A stretch of 64,000 nucleotides of DNA from assembly GCA_963763475.1 (NCBI GenBank), contig CAVXOR010000003.1:540105-604104 (forward strand), in the 5' to 3' direction. Positions 7,304 to 16,659 of the stretch are shown here, piece by piece. The notes beneath the pieces were generated by a model. That model ran no database searches. It was not told the origin of the DNA and saw nothing but the letters and a program-made list of their open reading frames with translations. The translations under genes and the position numbers were made by a program. The stretch comes from AC-32 sp963763475. GTDB taxonomy: Bacteria > Actinomycetota > Thermoleophilia > Gaiellales > Gaiellaceae. Within the stretch, counting starts at the first letter, position 1. Each line of letters begins with the position of its first letter.

Positions 7304-7620
7304 CCGCCATGCCGGCAGCCCGCATGGAGGGCGAGGCGGCAGTCGCCAAGCCACGGCTCGTCTTCTTCTTTTCGAAAGCGTCGGGCCGATCACGCCGGGT
7401 CGAGGGCTATCTCTCCCAGGTGCTGCAGCGCAGACGGAACCACGAGTCGTTCGAGCTGCTGAACGTCGACGTCGACCAGAACGCCAACCTGGTCGAGCAC
7501 TTCGCGATCGACGAGATCCCGACCATTGTCGTCGTCGAGGAGAAGCGGGTGAAGGGACGCCTGGCAAGCCCACGCGGCTGCCGCGACATCGAGCAGCTGC
7601 TCTCGCCCTGGCTGAGGTGA
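7300..7620 (+). CDS. Thioredoxin-fold protein lacking the CxxC motif
   Basis: 106 residues. The pattern RLVFFFSKASGRSRRVEGYL, ELLNVDVDQNANLVEHFAIDEIPTIVVVEEKRVKGRL matches thioredoxin: the cis-Pro loop IPTIVV is intact, but the position of the redox pair reads SKASGRSRR with no cysteines at all. It is therefore unlikely to be a disulfide reductase and may act as a protein-binding module (compare KaiB-like or thioredoxin-like scaffolds; inference). It is translationally coupled to the STAS gene and converges on MpsC paralogue 2, with 1 bp between them. Confidence 0.75.
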   Translation: MTAMPAARMEGEAAVAKPRLVFFFSKASGRSRRVEGYLSQVLQRRRNHESFELLNVDVDQNANLVEHFAIDEIPTIVVVEEKRVKGRLASPRGCRDIEQLLSPWLR

Positions 7621-7621
7621 G

Positions 7622-8017
7622 CTAGCCGGTCGCGGGCGGTACCGGCGCGCCCCTGCTCTCGAGGATGAAGGTCTCGACGGCGAGGTCGGGGTCGACGTGA
7701 TTCTGAGAGAGGAAGCCGATCACCTTGCGGCCGACGAGCCGCTCGACCTCGTCGGAGAATCGCTTCTGCATCGTGTCCTGAAATGCGCCGCGCGTCTCCT
7801 TGACCGCATCGAAGCGTCCGGCCTCGATCAGCGTGCGTTCGACCGGGGTGTAGATGTCCTCCAGGAAGCAAATCACGTAGTCGGCGCCCATCACGGTCCG
7901 GACGCGGCTCGCGCCGCGGCCGTAGTGCTCGCGGAAGATGCCCACGATCGCGTTCGAGATTGCGGCGGCGAGCTTGCCGCGGTCCGCAACGGCTCCTGAC
8001 CGACCCTCGCTGCTCAA
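7622..8017 (-). CDS. MpsC/DUF2294 family protein (paralogue 2)
   Basis: 131 residues using the TTG at 8017, which follows GAGAGGGG by 7 bases. It shares with paralogue 1 the segments GKLAAAISNAIVGI, TVMGADYVICFLEDIYTPVERTLI and VDPDLAVETFILE, so the pair arose by duplication. No membrane segment or signal peptide is seen. Its leader is the third copy of the shared structured leader, the ribosome site being inside the terminal hairpin. The neighbouring STAS and thioredoxin-like genes point to a signalling or stress role rather than a metabolic one. Confidence 0.8.
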   Translation of the reverse strand: MSSEGRSGAVADRGKLAAAISNAIVGIFREHYGRGASRVRTVMGADYVICFLEDIYTPVERTLIEAGRFDAVKETRGAFQDTMQKRFSDEVERLVGRKVIGFLSQNHVDPDLAVETFILESRGAPVPPATG

Positions 8018-8150
8018 CGGACTTCCCCTCTCGTTCGACGATGCTGCCGACGAGGGGCGTCTCTGGCTCAGAGACCGAAGCCGCTCCCGCGTGTCTCTCG
8101 GAGGTGCCGCGGCCACCTTGCGGGCGCTGTGGCACCGTGCGGGCATCGTA
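8018..8150 (-). promoter_or_regulatory. Structured leader C (shared leader family)
   Basis: Read on the minus strand: ACGCGGGAGC (8092-8083), a perfect 6-bp hairpin GTCTCT-GAGCC-AGAGAC (8075-8059), CGCCCC (8059-8054), then CCCCTCGT (8057-8050) pairing with ACGAGAGGGG (8034-8025), whose GAGGGG is the Shine-Dalgarno sequence of the TTG at 8017. Sequence and order match leaders A and B. The apical hairpin differs in sequence from B but keeps the pairing, which is what selection on RNA structure would give. A TACGAT -10-like site lies around 8149. Confidence 0.6.
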
Positions 8151-8201
8151 CGGCAAGGGCCGAAGCGCGTGCTGGCCGGCGAACCCCGGCCGCTCCCGGG
8201 A

Positions 8202-9365
8202 TCAACTCCGGTCGGGTTGGTCTCGGACGAGCTCGAGGGTCGCGCAGTGGAGTCCCGCGATCGCGAAGCGGTGGCTCTCCGAGAAGTCGACCTGGATCAC
8301 CTCGACGTCGTGCCGCTCGAGCTCACGGACAACGGTCGGCGACCCTGCGTTCATGACGACCTTGCCGGGGCTGAGCGTCACGCCGTTCAGCGCGAGATCC
8401 CAGTATTCGTCGACAGGCACCTCGATGATCTCGTAACCGCGTCTCAGGAGCTCCCGGACGAAGCCGTAATTCACGAGGTGGGGAGCGAGGAGCACCTTTC
8501 CCTCGTCGACCGTCATCATCACCATGTCCATGTGGGACGTGCCGATCTGGCCGTGTCCGGTCGAGTCGTACCAGCCTGGGGAGTGACAGACGACGAGCTC
8601 GATGCCGAGGTTCGCTAGCACGAACTCCAGCTGACGCAGTCCTTCTTCGTTTGCGACGACCGACTCGTTGAAGACGAACGTCCTTTCATCGAGCCAGCGG
8701 CCGGCCCCGGGCTCGCAGATGCCGGTGCCGTGGATCGTCAGGTAGATCGGCACCTGCAGCGCTGCCAGGACCTGCTCCCAGATGACTTCGCGCCCGCGCT
8801 GCCAGGAGCCGAGCCCGTAGCGGTGGAGGACGACGCCACCGTGGACGACGAGGCCGCAGCCGGCGAGCGTGACGAGATTCTTGATCCAGCCGTATGCGCC
8901 GATCGCCGGGACCGGGGGCTCGATGTAGTTGACCCGCACGCCGTTGGACTCGAGCACCGCGTAGTACTCGTCGAACTGCGCCTGGAGACGTCCGAGATCG
9001 GCGTTGCCCGACGCGCTGGAGTAGTAGTACTGCCACTCCTCCGCGTACTCGGGCCGGACCTCGTTCTCCGTCGGCCGCGATACGAGCACCTCGCGCAACG
9101 TCCCGATGCCCTCGGCGCCCCACGGGCGGCCCCAGATCTGCTCGACCTCGTCGTACAGATCGGTCTCGTGGAGCATGTAGTTCCGCAAGGGCTTGCCCGG
9201 CTCGAACCAGGGGAGCGTCTCGAGGACTTCGCGCTCGTCGTGGGTCGCCGCGGGGCGTGGCGACGAGTAGGAGAGCTCCACGGTCTCGCCGTCGGCGGTG
9301 CGGACGTTGAAAGGCACTGACTCGCGCGTGGACGTCGGCGCTTGCAGGTCGGTGTGAGCGCTCAT
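8202..9365 (-). CDS. Amidinotransferase/arginine deiminase superfamily hydrolase
   Basis: 387 residues with ATG at 9365 after GAGGAGAAGG. Features of the guanidino-group-modifying fold: IGTLREVLVSRPTENEV near residue 90, the His of GTSHMDMVMM, and a C-terminal GLHCATLEL carrying the nucleophilic Cys. Enzymes of this fold hydrolyse or transfer amidino groups of arginine or dimethylarginine (ADI, DDAH, glycine amidinotransferase). The exact substrate cannot be read here. It stands alone, with tRNA-Trp immediately upstream. Confidence 0.8.
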   Translation of the reverse strand: MSAHTDLQAPTSTRESVPFNVRTADGETVELSYSSPRPAATHDEREVLETLPWFEPGKPLRNYMLHETDLYDEVEQIWGRPWGAEGIGTLREVLVSRPTENEVRPEYAEEWQYYYSSASGNADLGRLQAQFDEYYAVLESNGVRVNYIEPPVPAIGAYGWIKNLVTLAGCGLVVHGGVVLHRYGLGSWQRGREVIWEQVLAALQVPIYLTIHGTGICEPGAGRWLDERTFVFNESVVANEEGLRQLEFVLANLGIELVVCHSPGWYDSTGHGQIGTSHMDMVMMTVDEGKVLLAPHLVNYGFVRELLRRGYEIIEVPVDEYWDLALNGVTLSPGKVVMNAGSPTVVRELERHDVEVIQVDFSESHRFAIAGLHCATLELVRDQPDRS

Positions 9366-9416
9366 GGCCTTCTCCTCGCTCGTGGACGCGGAACGGTGCG
9401 GGCTTCGGCTAGCCCA

Positions 9417-9489
9417 CAGGGGCGGCAGGACTCGAACCTGCAACCCCCGGTTTTGGAGACCGGTGCTCTGCCAGTTGAGCTACGCCCCT
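9417..9489 (-). tRNA. tRNA-Trp (anticodon CCA)
   Basis: 73 nt cloverleaf on the minus strand. The acceptor stem AGGGGCG pairs with CGCCCCT, followed by discriminator G. The D-arm contains GCTCAACTGGCAGAGC, the anticodon loop is CTCCAAA giving CCA, and the T-loop is GGTTCGAGTCC. CCA is not encoded. The amidinohydrolase gene starts about 50 bp downstream. Confidence 0.95.
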
Positions 9490-9534
9490 AGGGTTGCGCG
9501 TCGATTGTATCCGCGGCCGCTCTAGAGTCCGGGC

Positions 9535-9732
9535 GTGGCTCCTCCGCCTCCTCGGCCGGCGCTCGGCGCGCTCTTCCTCGTCCTCGGGATCGCCTTCGTG
9601 GGCATCGCGGCGGCCGCCGCGGAAGCCGTCGACACGAACGCCGGGCTCGTCGTGGTGGTAATCGCCGCGGGCGTGATCGCGCTCTGGTTTTTCAGCCTTT
9701 CGATCCGGAATCTGAGGAGACCGCGGTCCTAG
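9535..9732 (+). CDS. Small membrane protein (65 aa)
   Basis: GTG start at 9535. Two hydrophobic segments (about residues 9-29 and 38-56) surround a short EAVDTNAG turn, and the C-terminus is basic (RNLRRPRS), so both ends are probably cytoplasmic. No family was recognised. It lies 16 bp before the sigma-factor gene and could be co-transcribed with it. Confidence 0.55.
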   Translation: MAPPPPRPALGALFLVLGIAFVGIAAAAAEAVDTNAGLVVVVIAAGVIALWFFSLSIRNLRRPRS

Positions 9733-9748
9733 TCCGTATTCTCTGACC

Positions 9749-10534
9749 GTGGCGCAGGACGAGACGCAGGCCCTCTGGCGCGAGTATGCGAAGTCGAAGG
9801 ACCAGGCCGCCCGCGACCGGCTGATCCTCACCTACGCGCCGCTGGTCAAGTACGTCGCCGGCCGGCTCGGCAGCGGGCTGCCCGCGCACGTGGACGAGAA
9901 CGACCTCGTCTCGTACGGGCTGCTCGGCCTGATCGGCGCGATCGAGCGCTTCGACCCCGACCGCGACATCAAGTTCGAGACCTACGCGATCGCCCGGATC
10001 AAGGGCTCGATCATCGACGAGCTGCGCGCGCTCGACTGGGTGCCGCGCTCGGTGCGCTCGCGCGCCCGCGACATCGAGCGGGCGATCGGCGAGCTCGAGC
10101 GCAAGCTCCACCGCGCGCCGACCGACGAGGAGATCTCGGAGAAGCTCGGGATCTCGACCGATGAGCTCGACGAGAGCCTCTCCGAGATCGGACGCTCCTC
10201 GATCGCCGCCCTCGACGAGCTCTGGACGATCTCCTCGACGGGGGGCGACCAGGTCGCCCTGATCGACACGATCGAGGACACGCAGGGCCCGGAGCCGCAG
10301 ACCGAGCTGGCGCAGACCGAGCTGAAGGAGGCGCTCGGCGAGGCGATCGCACGTCTGCCGGAACGCGAGAAGCTGGTGGTCACGCTCTATTACTACGAGG
10401 AGCTGACCCTGCGCGAGATCGGCGAGGTTCTCGGCGTGACCGAGTCGCGGGTCTCGCAGCTGCACACCAAGGCGATCCTGCGCCTCAAAGCCCGCCTGGC
10501 CGGTTCGCCGGCCCGCGAGCCGCTCGGCCGCTAG
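9749..10534 (+). CDS. RNA polymerase sigma factor, FliA/WhiG (sigma-28) family
   Basis: 261 residues, start GTG. Region 2 reads YAPLVKYVAGRLGSGLP, DLVSYGLLGLIGAIERFD and KFETYAIARIKGSIIDELR; region 3 contains WVPRSVR; region 4 ends LTLREIGEVLGVTESRVSQLHTKA. This spacing is that of FliA/WhiG rather than of the housekeeping sigma. In actinobacteria WhiG-type sigmas govern development or motility genes. No flagellar genes are in the window. No anti-sigma gene is adjacent; the STAS gene at 6908 is 2.4 kb away and any link is speculative. Confidence 0.9.
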   Translation: MAQDETQALWREYAKSKDQAARDRLILTYAPLVKYVAGRLGSGLPAHVDENDLVSYGLLGLIGAIERFDPDRDIKFETYAIARIKGSIIDELRALDWVPRSVRSRARDIERAIGELERKLHRAPTDEEISEKLGISTDELDESLSEIGRSSIAALDELWTISSTGGDQVALIDTIEDTQGPEPQTELAQTELKEALGEAIARLPEREKLVVTLYYYEELTLREIGEVLGVTESRVSQLHTKAILRLKARLAGSPAREPLGR

Positions 10535-10563
10535 ACCCTGTTTTCGGACAGGTAGGCTCCACC

Positions 10564-10602
10564 TTGACAGCAGTAGCGACGGAGTAGAACGTTCTTGCTG
10601 TC
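10564..10602 (+). promoter_or_regulatory. Promoter/operator of the sugar ABC operon
   Basis: TTGACA at 10564-10569 is a consensus -35 box, with TAGAAC about 15 bases on. The palindrome AGAACGTTCT (10586-10595) overlaps the presumed -10, and an outer inverted repeat GACAGCA (10566-10572) / TGCTGTC (10596-10602) encloses it. This nested symmetry fits a repressor operator, for instance a LacI-family sugar regulator; none is encoded in the window. Confidence 0.5.
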
Positions 10603-10637
10603 GTTCGACAGGGGGTCTACAGAAAGGACGTGGGAGA

Positions 10638-11987
<1,350 letters not shown>

Positions 11988-12003
11988 CGCAATCAACGCA
12001 GCG

Positions 12004-12035
12004 GGAAGGGTGGGGGCTTAGGCTTCCACCCTTCC
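12004..12035 (+). terminator. Intercistronic stem-loop after the binding-protein gene
   Basis: GGAAGGGTGG (12004-12013) pairs perfectly with CCACCCTTCC (12026-12035), a 10-bp stem with a 12-nt loop and only a short T stretch after it. Located 16 bp after the binding-protein stop and 21 bp before the first permease. Such hairpins usually let the binding protein be made in excess over the permeases, by partial termination or mRNA stabilisation. Confidence 0.7.
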
Positions 12036-12056
12036 TTCTGACTCGAAGCGAGGTCG

Positions 12057-12989
12057 ATGAGCCCGAGCCCCGAGGCCGCCAGCGTCACCCGCCCGCGTAA
12101 GCGCCGGCGTTCGAATCTCCAGCGCAAGCAGACGCGCCTGGCCTGGATACTGCTCTTGCCGGCGTTCGCGGCCGTCGGCTTCGTGGCGTTCTACCCGCTC
12201 GGCCAGACCATCTACTACAGCTTCACCGACCAGCAGTTCCTCGCCGGCGTGGAGCCGACCAAGTGGGTCGGCCTGGAGAACTACAAGGACCTGATCCACG
12301 ACACGCTCTTCCGCGACGCCGTGGTCCTCACCGTCAAGTTCACCCTGATCACGGTCTTCTTCGAGTTCGTGCTCGGGATGATCATCGCGCTGACGGTGAA
12401 CTCGGGCTTCAGGGGCCGCGGCGTGATGCGCGCGATGATGCTCGTGCCGTGGGCGATCCCCACCGTCGTCGCGGCGCAGATGTGGAAGTGGATGTACAAC
12501 GACATCTACGGCGTGGTCAACGATGCCGGCGTGCGGTTGCACCTGCTCTCGCACAACGTCGCCTGGATCTCGCAGCCGAGCACCGCCCTCGGCTCCGTGG
12601 CCGCGGTCGACATCTGGAAGACGACCCCGTTCGTCGCCCTGCTCCTGCTCGCGGGGCTGCAAGTGATACCGACCGAGCTCTACGAGGCGGCGCGCGTCGA
12701 CGGCGCGAGCGCGTGGCAGCAGTTCTGGCGGATCACGCTCCCGCTGCTGCGGCCGGCGATCCTCGTCGCGCTGATCTTCCGCACGCTCGACGCGCTGCGT
12801 GTGTTCGACGTGTTCAACGTCTTCTTCGGCAACCGGCCCGACACGCAGACGATGGCGATCTTCGCCCAGGACACGATCGTCGGCACCGGTGACGTGGGCT
12901 ACGGCTCGGCGGTCTGCGTCGCGATCTTTCTGATCATCGGCCTCTTCACGGTCATCTACGTGACGTTCATGCGAATCGAGCAGCAGTGA
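12057..12989 (+). CDS. Sugar ABC transporter permease (MalF-like)
   Basis: 310 residues with a basic N-terminus and six predicted membrane spans (first around WILLLPAFAAVGFVAFYPL). The EAA-loop motif EAARVDGASAWQQFWRITLPLL, which docks to the ATPase, is intact. It is the first of two permeases of a CUT1-type sugar importer and overlaps the second by 4 bp. Partners are the binding protein upstream and the UgpC-type ATPase at 14056-15234. Confidence 0.9.
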   Translation: MSPSPEAASVTRPRKRRRSNLQRKQTRLAWILLLPAFAAVGFVAFYPLGQTIYYSFTDQQFLAGVEPTKWVGLENYKDLIHDTLFRDAVVLTVKFTLITVFFEFVLGMIIALTVNSGFRGRGVMRAMMLVPWAIPTVVAAQMWKWMYNDIYGVVNDAGVRLHLLSHNVAWISQPSTALGSVAAVDIWKTTPFVALLLLAGLQVIPTELYEAARVDGASAWQQFWRITLPLLRPAILVALIFRTLDALRVFDVFNVFFGNRPDTQTMAIFAQDTIVGTGDVGYGSAVCVAIFLIIGLFTVIYVTFMRIEQQ

Positions 12990-13891
12990 GCTCGGCGGCC
13001 GAGGCGGCGACCACCCCTCGTACCGCAGCGCGTGTCCGCACGAGGAAACCGTTGCGCAAGCGCCTCGCGCGCGTCCCCTTCTACCTGCTGATCGCCGCGA
13101 TCTTCGTCTATACGGTCTTCCCGTTCTTCTGGGCGATCCGCTCGTCGATCACCCCTGACGGCGATCTCTTCAGCACTCCTCTGCAGTACTTCCCGGACCA
13201 CCCGACGCTTGCCCACTACCGGGAGGTGCTGAGCAGCGGCGAGTTCCAGCGCGCGTTGATCAACTCGACGATCGTCGCCGGGGCGGTGACGCTGATCTCG
13301 CTCGTGCTCGGCTCGATTGCGAGCTACGCACTCGGCCGCTTCAGCTTCCGTGGACGCGGCTTCGCGATGTACCTGATGCTCTCGCTGACGATCTTTCCGC
13401 AGATCGCCATTCTCGGCGCCCTCTTCACGCTGATCAACGACTTCGGGCTCTACAACACGCTCCCAGCGCTCATCTTCAGCGACCTGATCCTGACGCTGCC
13501 CTTCACGGTGTGGGTGCTGACGAGCTTCATGGCCGCGCTGCCGAAGGACCTGGAGGAGGCCGCGTACGTTGACGGAGCGACGCCGCTCCAGGTCTTCTAC
13601 AAGGTGCTGCTGCCGCTCGTTGCCCCCGGGCTCGTGACGGTCGGCCTGCTCGCGTTCATCACCGCGTGGAACGAGTACCTCTACGCGCTCTCGTTCACCC
13701 AGGACCCCGAGCACCACACGATCACGGTCGCGATCACCACCTTCACCTCGGGCAAGGGCAACACGTTCGAACAGCCTTGGGGCCAGATCATGGCGGCGAC
13801 CGTAGTGGTGACGATCCCGCTGATCGTGCTGACGCTGATGCTGCAGCGTCGCATCCTCGCCGGCCTGACCGCCGGCGCGGTCAAGGGCTAG
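12986..13891 (+). CDS. Sugar ABC transporter permease (MalG-like)
   Basis: 301 residues, start GTG overlapping the previous stop (GTGA). Six membrane spans. The EAA motif reads EEAAYVDGATPLQVFYKVLLPLV, and the pre-motif segment FTVWVLTSFMAALPKDLEEA is typical of MalG/SugB/ThuG proteins. It completes the membrane channel with the MalF-like subunit. The gene ends at a convergent intergenic gap that holds a dispersed two-hairpin repeat. Confidence 0.9.
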   Translation: MSSAAEAATTPRTAARVRTRKPLRKRLARVPFYLLIAAIFVYTVFPFFWAIRSSITPDGDLFSTPLQYFPDHPTLAHYREVLSSGEFQRALINSTIVAGAVTLISLVLGSIASYALGRFSFRGRGFAMYLMLSLTIFPQIAILGALFTLINDFGLYNTLPALIFSDLILTLPFTVWVLTSFMAALPKDLEEAAYVDGATPLQVFYKVLLPLVAPGLVTVGLLAFITAWNEYLYALSFTQDPEHHTITVAITTFTSGKGNTFEQPWGQIMAATVVVTIPLIVLTLMLQRRILAGLTAGAVKG

Positions 13892-13944
13892 GCAGGAGGG
13901 CCGGCGGAACCCTGTCGAGGCCTTCAGCGCGCGCTGGACGCCCT

Positions 13945-14044
13945 GATGCCGCGTCCTCAGTCGCGCCCGTAGCCTCCGGCTACGAGCACTCCCTGCGTCC
14001 TTGCCTCAGAACGACCAGCACACCCTGAAGGCGTGCAGCGTTCC
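13945..14044. repeat. 100-bp dispersed two-hairpin repeat, copy 1
   Basis: Matches 39433-39532 with 7 differences in 100 positions, all transitions and no gaps. It contains GTAGCC-TCC-GGCTAC (13969-13983), and a second hairpin near the 3' end formed around GCAC...GTGC with GAACG...CGTTC outside it. Both copies lie between convergently transcribed genes, here between a permease gene and ugpC. The position suggests a bidirectional terminator or a small mobile palindromic unit. Confidence 0.7.
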
Positions 14045-14055
14045 ACCAGACCCTC

Positions 14056-15234
14056 TTAGACCGAGTCGCCCGTCTCGGGGTCGAAGAAGTAGAGGCGGCT
14101 CGTGTCGACCGCGAGCTCGATCTCCGCGCCCTCGGCGATGCGGGTCCTCGGGCTGACCCTGGCGACCATCCGCGTCTTGCCCTCCTCGAGCGTCGGGTCG
14201 GACTCGAGCCCTTCCGCGGCCGCGGCCTCGGCCACGACGCCGGCGGCCGCCACCGCGAAGTGGACTAGCACCTCGGCGCCGAGCGGCTCGGTCAGGGTGG
14301 CGGTCGTCTTCAGCCGGCGGTCGGCCGGCGTGTCCGGCTCGAGCGCGACGTCCTCGAAGTCCTCGGGGCGGATCCCGAGCTGCACTTGCTTGCCGACGAA
14401 GCGTTCGAGGCCGGAGTGCCGCTGGACGAGGCTGTCGTCGACCGGTAGCCGATACTCGCCGAAGCGGACCCAGAGCCCGCCCTCGGCCCGCTCGAGCTCG
14501 GCCTCGACGAGGTTGATCGAGGGCGAGCCGATGAAGCCGGCCACGAACTGGTTGCGCGGGTTGTCGTAGAGCGCCTGCGGCGTGTCGACCTGCTGCAGGT
14601 GGCCGCCGCGCATCACCGCGACCCGGTCGCCCATCGTCATCGCCTCGACCTGGTCGTGGGTGACGTAGAGCGTCGTCACGCCGACGCGCCGCTGGAGCGT
14701 GTGGATCTCGGCGCGCATCTGCACGCGCAGCTTCGCGTCGAGGTTCGAGAGCGGCTCGTCCATCAGGAACGCCTGCGGCTCGCGCACGATCGCGCGGCCC
14801 ATCGCGACCCGCTGCCGCTGGCCGCCGGAGAGCGCGCGCGGCTTGCGCTTCAGGAACTCCTCGATCTCGAGCGTCTCCGCCGCCTCGCGCACGCGCTGCT
14901 TCACCTGATCCTTCGGGAGCTTGCGCAGCTTCAGCCCGAACGCGAGGTTCTGCTCGACCGTCATGTGCGGGTAGAGCGCGTAGTTCTGGAAGACCATCGC
15001 GACGTCGCGGTCCTTCGGCGTCAGGTCGTTCACGACCCGGTCGCCGATCCTGATCTCGCCGTCGCTGATCTCCTCGAGCCCGGCGAGCATGCGCAGCGCG
15101 GTCGTCTTGCCGCACCCCGAGGGGCCGACGACCACCATCAGCTCACCGTCCTCGATCGCGAGGTCGAGGTCGAAGACGGCCTGGGTCCCGTCGTCGTAGA
15201 TCTTCGAGACCGAGTCGAACTCGATCGCAGCCAC
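14056..15234 (-). CDS. ugpC: Sugar ABC transporter ATP-binding protein, UgpC/MsiK type
   Basis: 392 residues, GTG start. Walker A GPSGCGKTT, Q-loop FQNYALYPHM, signature LSGGQRQRVAMGRA, Walker B FLMDEPLSNLDA and switch His in YVTHDQ are all present. The C-terminal 150 residues form the TOBE/regulatory domain (GIRPEDFEDV). MsiK-type ATPases often serve several sugar importers in actinobacteria. It faces the permease genes convergently and is followed on its own strand by nothing; the glucosidase gene lies just upstream. Confidence 0.9.
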   Translation of the reverse strand: MAAIEFDSVSKIYDDGTQAVFDLDLAIEDGELMVVVGPSGCGKTTALRMLAGLEEISDGEIRIGDRVVNDLTPKDRDVAMVFQNYALYPHMTVEQNLAFGLKLRKLPKDQVKQRVREAAETLEIEEFLKRKPRALSGGQRQRVAMGRAIVREPQAFLMDEPLSNLDAKLRVQMRAEIHTLQRRVGVTTLYVTHDQVEAMTMGDRVAVMRGGHLQQVDTPQALYDNPRNQFVAGFIGSPSINLVEAELERAEGGLWVRFGEYRLPVDDSLVQRHSGLERFVGKQVQLGIRPEDFEDVALEPDTPADRRLKTTATLTEPLGAEVLVHFAVAAAGVVAEAAAAEGLESDPTLEEGKTRMVARVSPRTRIAEGAEIELAVDTSRLYFFDPETGDSV

Positions 15235-15243
15235 GGGCAGAGC

Positions 15244-16659
15244 CTAATTCCTCAGGACCGCGCTTGCGTGCGGCGGCAGGCCCTCGCCGTCGTGCGTGGC
15301 GAGCGCGAGCTCTCCGGCCGGCAGCGACCGAAGCTCGGAAGTCGTGTTCACCAGCACCGTGTGCTCTCCGCGCTCGAACGCGACGACGCCGGGCTCCGAC
15401 TCCAGCAGCCGAAAGCCTTCGCCCAGCGTGGGCCGCAGCTCGACCAGTCGCCGGTAGAGCTCCAGCAGCGAGCCGGCCTCGCCGCGCTGGGCAGCGACGT
15501 TGCGCTCGCCTGCGTCGATCACGGGCAGCCACGGCCGGCCGGTCGTGAAGCCGCCGGTCGGCGAGGCGTCCCACTGCATCGGGTGGCGCAGCCGGTCGCG
15601 GCCGGCGCGGTCGAACGGCGGCTTTGTGCCCGGCCCGTTGGGGAGGCCGAGCTCGTCGCCCTGGTAGACGAAGGCCGGCCCCGGCAGGGTCAGGAGCAGC
15701 ACGGCCGCCGAGCGCAGGTTCTCGGCGCCGACGCGGGTCGCGAGCCGGTCGAAGTCGTGGTTCGACATCACCCACGCGACGCCGCCCGTCTCGGCCGCGG
15801 GCTCGATCGCGGCGCGCAGTCGCTCGGCGTTCCAGGGCGAGAAGAGGAACTCGAACGCGAAGACGAGGTCGAGCACCTCGAGGTAGCGGAGGTACTCGGC
15901 GACCGGCCGGAAGACCTCGCCGACGAGCAGCGCGTCGCCGGCGGCCTCGCGGATCGCGCGCAGCCTGTCGATCAGCTCCGGCCGGTTGCCCGAGTAGAGC
16001 ATCTCGAGCTTCGCCGCGTCCTCGTGCAACGGCAGAGGGAAGGGAGTGCTCGACGGCGGGTCGTCTCGCAGCTGCTCGTCCTTCACCAGCCGGTCGAGCG
16101 CGTCGAGCCGGAAGCCGTCGGCGCCGCGCCCGAGCCAGAAGCGGACGACCTCCTGCATCGCGCGCACGACTTCCGGGTTGTGCCAGTCGAGGTCGGGCTG
16201 CTCGGGATAGAACGAGTGCAGGTACCAGCGGCCGGTCGCGTCGTCACGGCTCCAGGCGGGGCCGCCGAACGCCGAGACCCAGTTGTTGGGCGGCCCGTCG
16301 ACCGGCGACCAGATGTACCGGTCCGGGTGCTCGCGGAACCACGGATGCTCGATCGAGGTGTGGCAGAGGACGAGGTCGAGCAGCACCTTCAGCCCGCGCT
16401 CGTGCGCTGCCGCGACCAGCTCGTCGAAGTCGCCGAGCGTCCCGAACTGCGGGTCGACAGCGGTGTAGTCGGAGACGTCGTAGCCGAAGTCAGCGAGCGG
16501 GGAGGGGTAGATCGGCGACAGCCAGAGGGCGTCCACGCCGAGGAAGGCGAGGTGGTCGAGCCGCTCGGTGATCCCGCGCAGGTCGCCCACGCCGTCGCCG
16601 TCCGAGTCCTGGAACGAGCGCGGGTAGATCTGGTAGACGACCGCGTCCTGCCACCACAT
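15244..16659 (-). CDS. Alpha-glucosidase / GH13 family enzyme
   Basis: 471 residues. The GH13 regions are visible: DAVVYQIYPRSFQDSDGDG at the N-terminus, GYDVSDYTAVDP, DLVLCHTS (region I), GFRLDALD (region II, nucleophile Asp), VGEVF (region III, acid/base Glu) and SNHDFDR (region IV). This pattern belongs to oligo-1,6-glucosidase/alpha-glucosidase/trehalose-cleaving enzymes acting on small alpha-glucosides in the cytoplasm. The gene precedes the ATPase on the same strand by 9 bp, so the pair is probably one operon serving the importer. It diverges from the EF-G-like gene. Confidence 0.88.
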   Translation of the reverse strand: MWWQDAVVYQIYPRSFQDSDGDGVGDLRGITERLDHLAFLGVDALWLSPIYPSPLADFGYDVSDYTAVDPQFGTLGDFDELVAAAHERGLKVLLDLVLCHTSIEHPWFREHPDRYIWSPVDGPPNNWVSAFGGPAWSRDDATGRWYLHSFYPEQPDLDWHNPEVVRAMQEVVRFWLGRGADGFRLDALDRLVKDEQLRDDPPSSTPFPLPLHEDAAKLEMLYSGNRPELIDRLRAIREAAGDALLVGEVFRPVAEYLRYLEVLDLVFAFEFLFSPWNAERLRAAIEPAAETGGVAWVMSNHDFDRLATRVGAENLRSAAVLLLTLPGPAFVYQGDELGLPNGPGTKPPFDRAGRDRLRHPMQWDASPTGGFTTGRPWLPVIDAGERNVAAQRGEAGSLLELYRRLVELRPTLGEGFRLLESEPGVVAFERGEHTVLVNTTSELRSLPAGELALATHDGEGLPPHASAVLRN

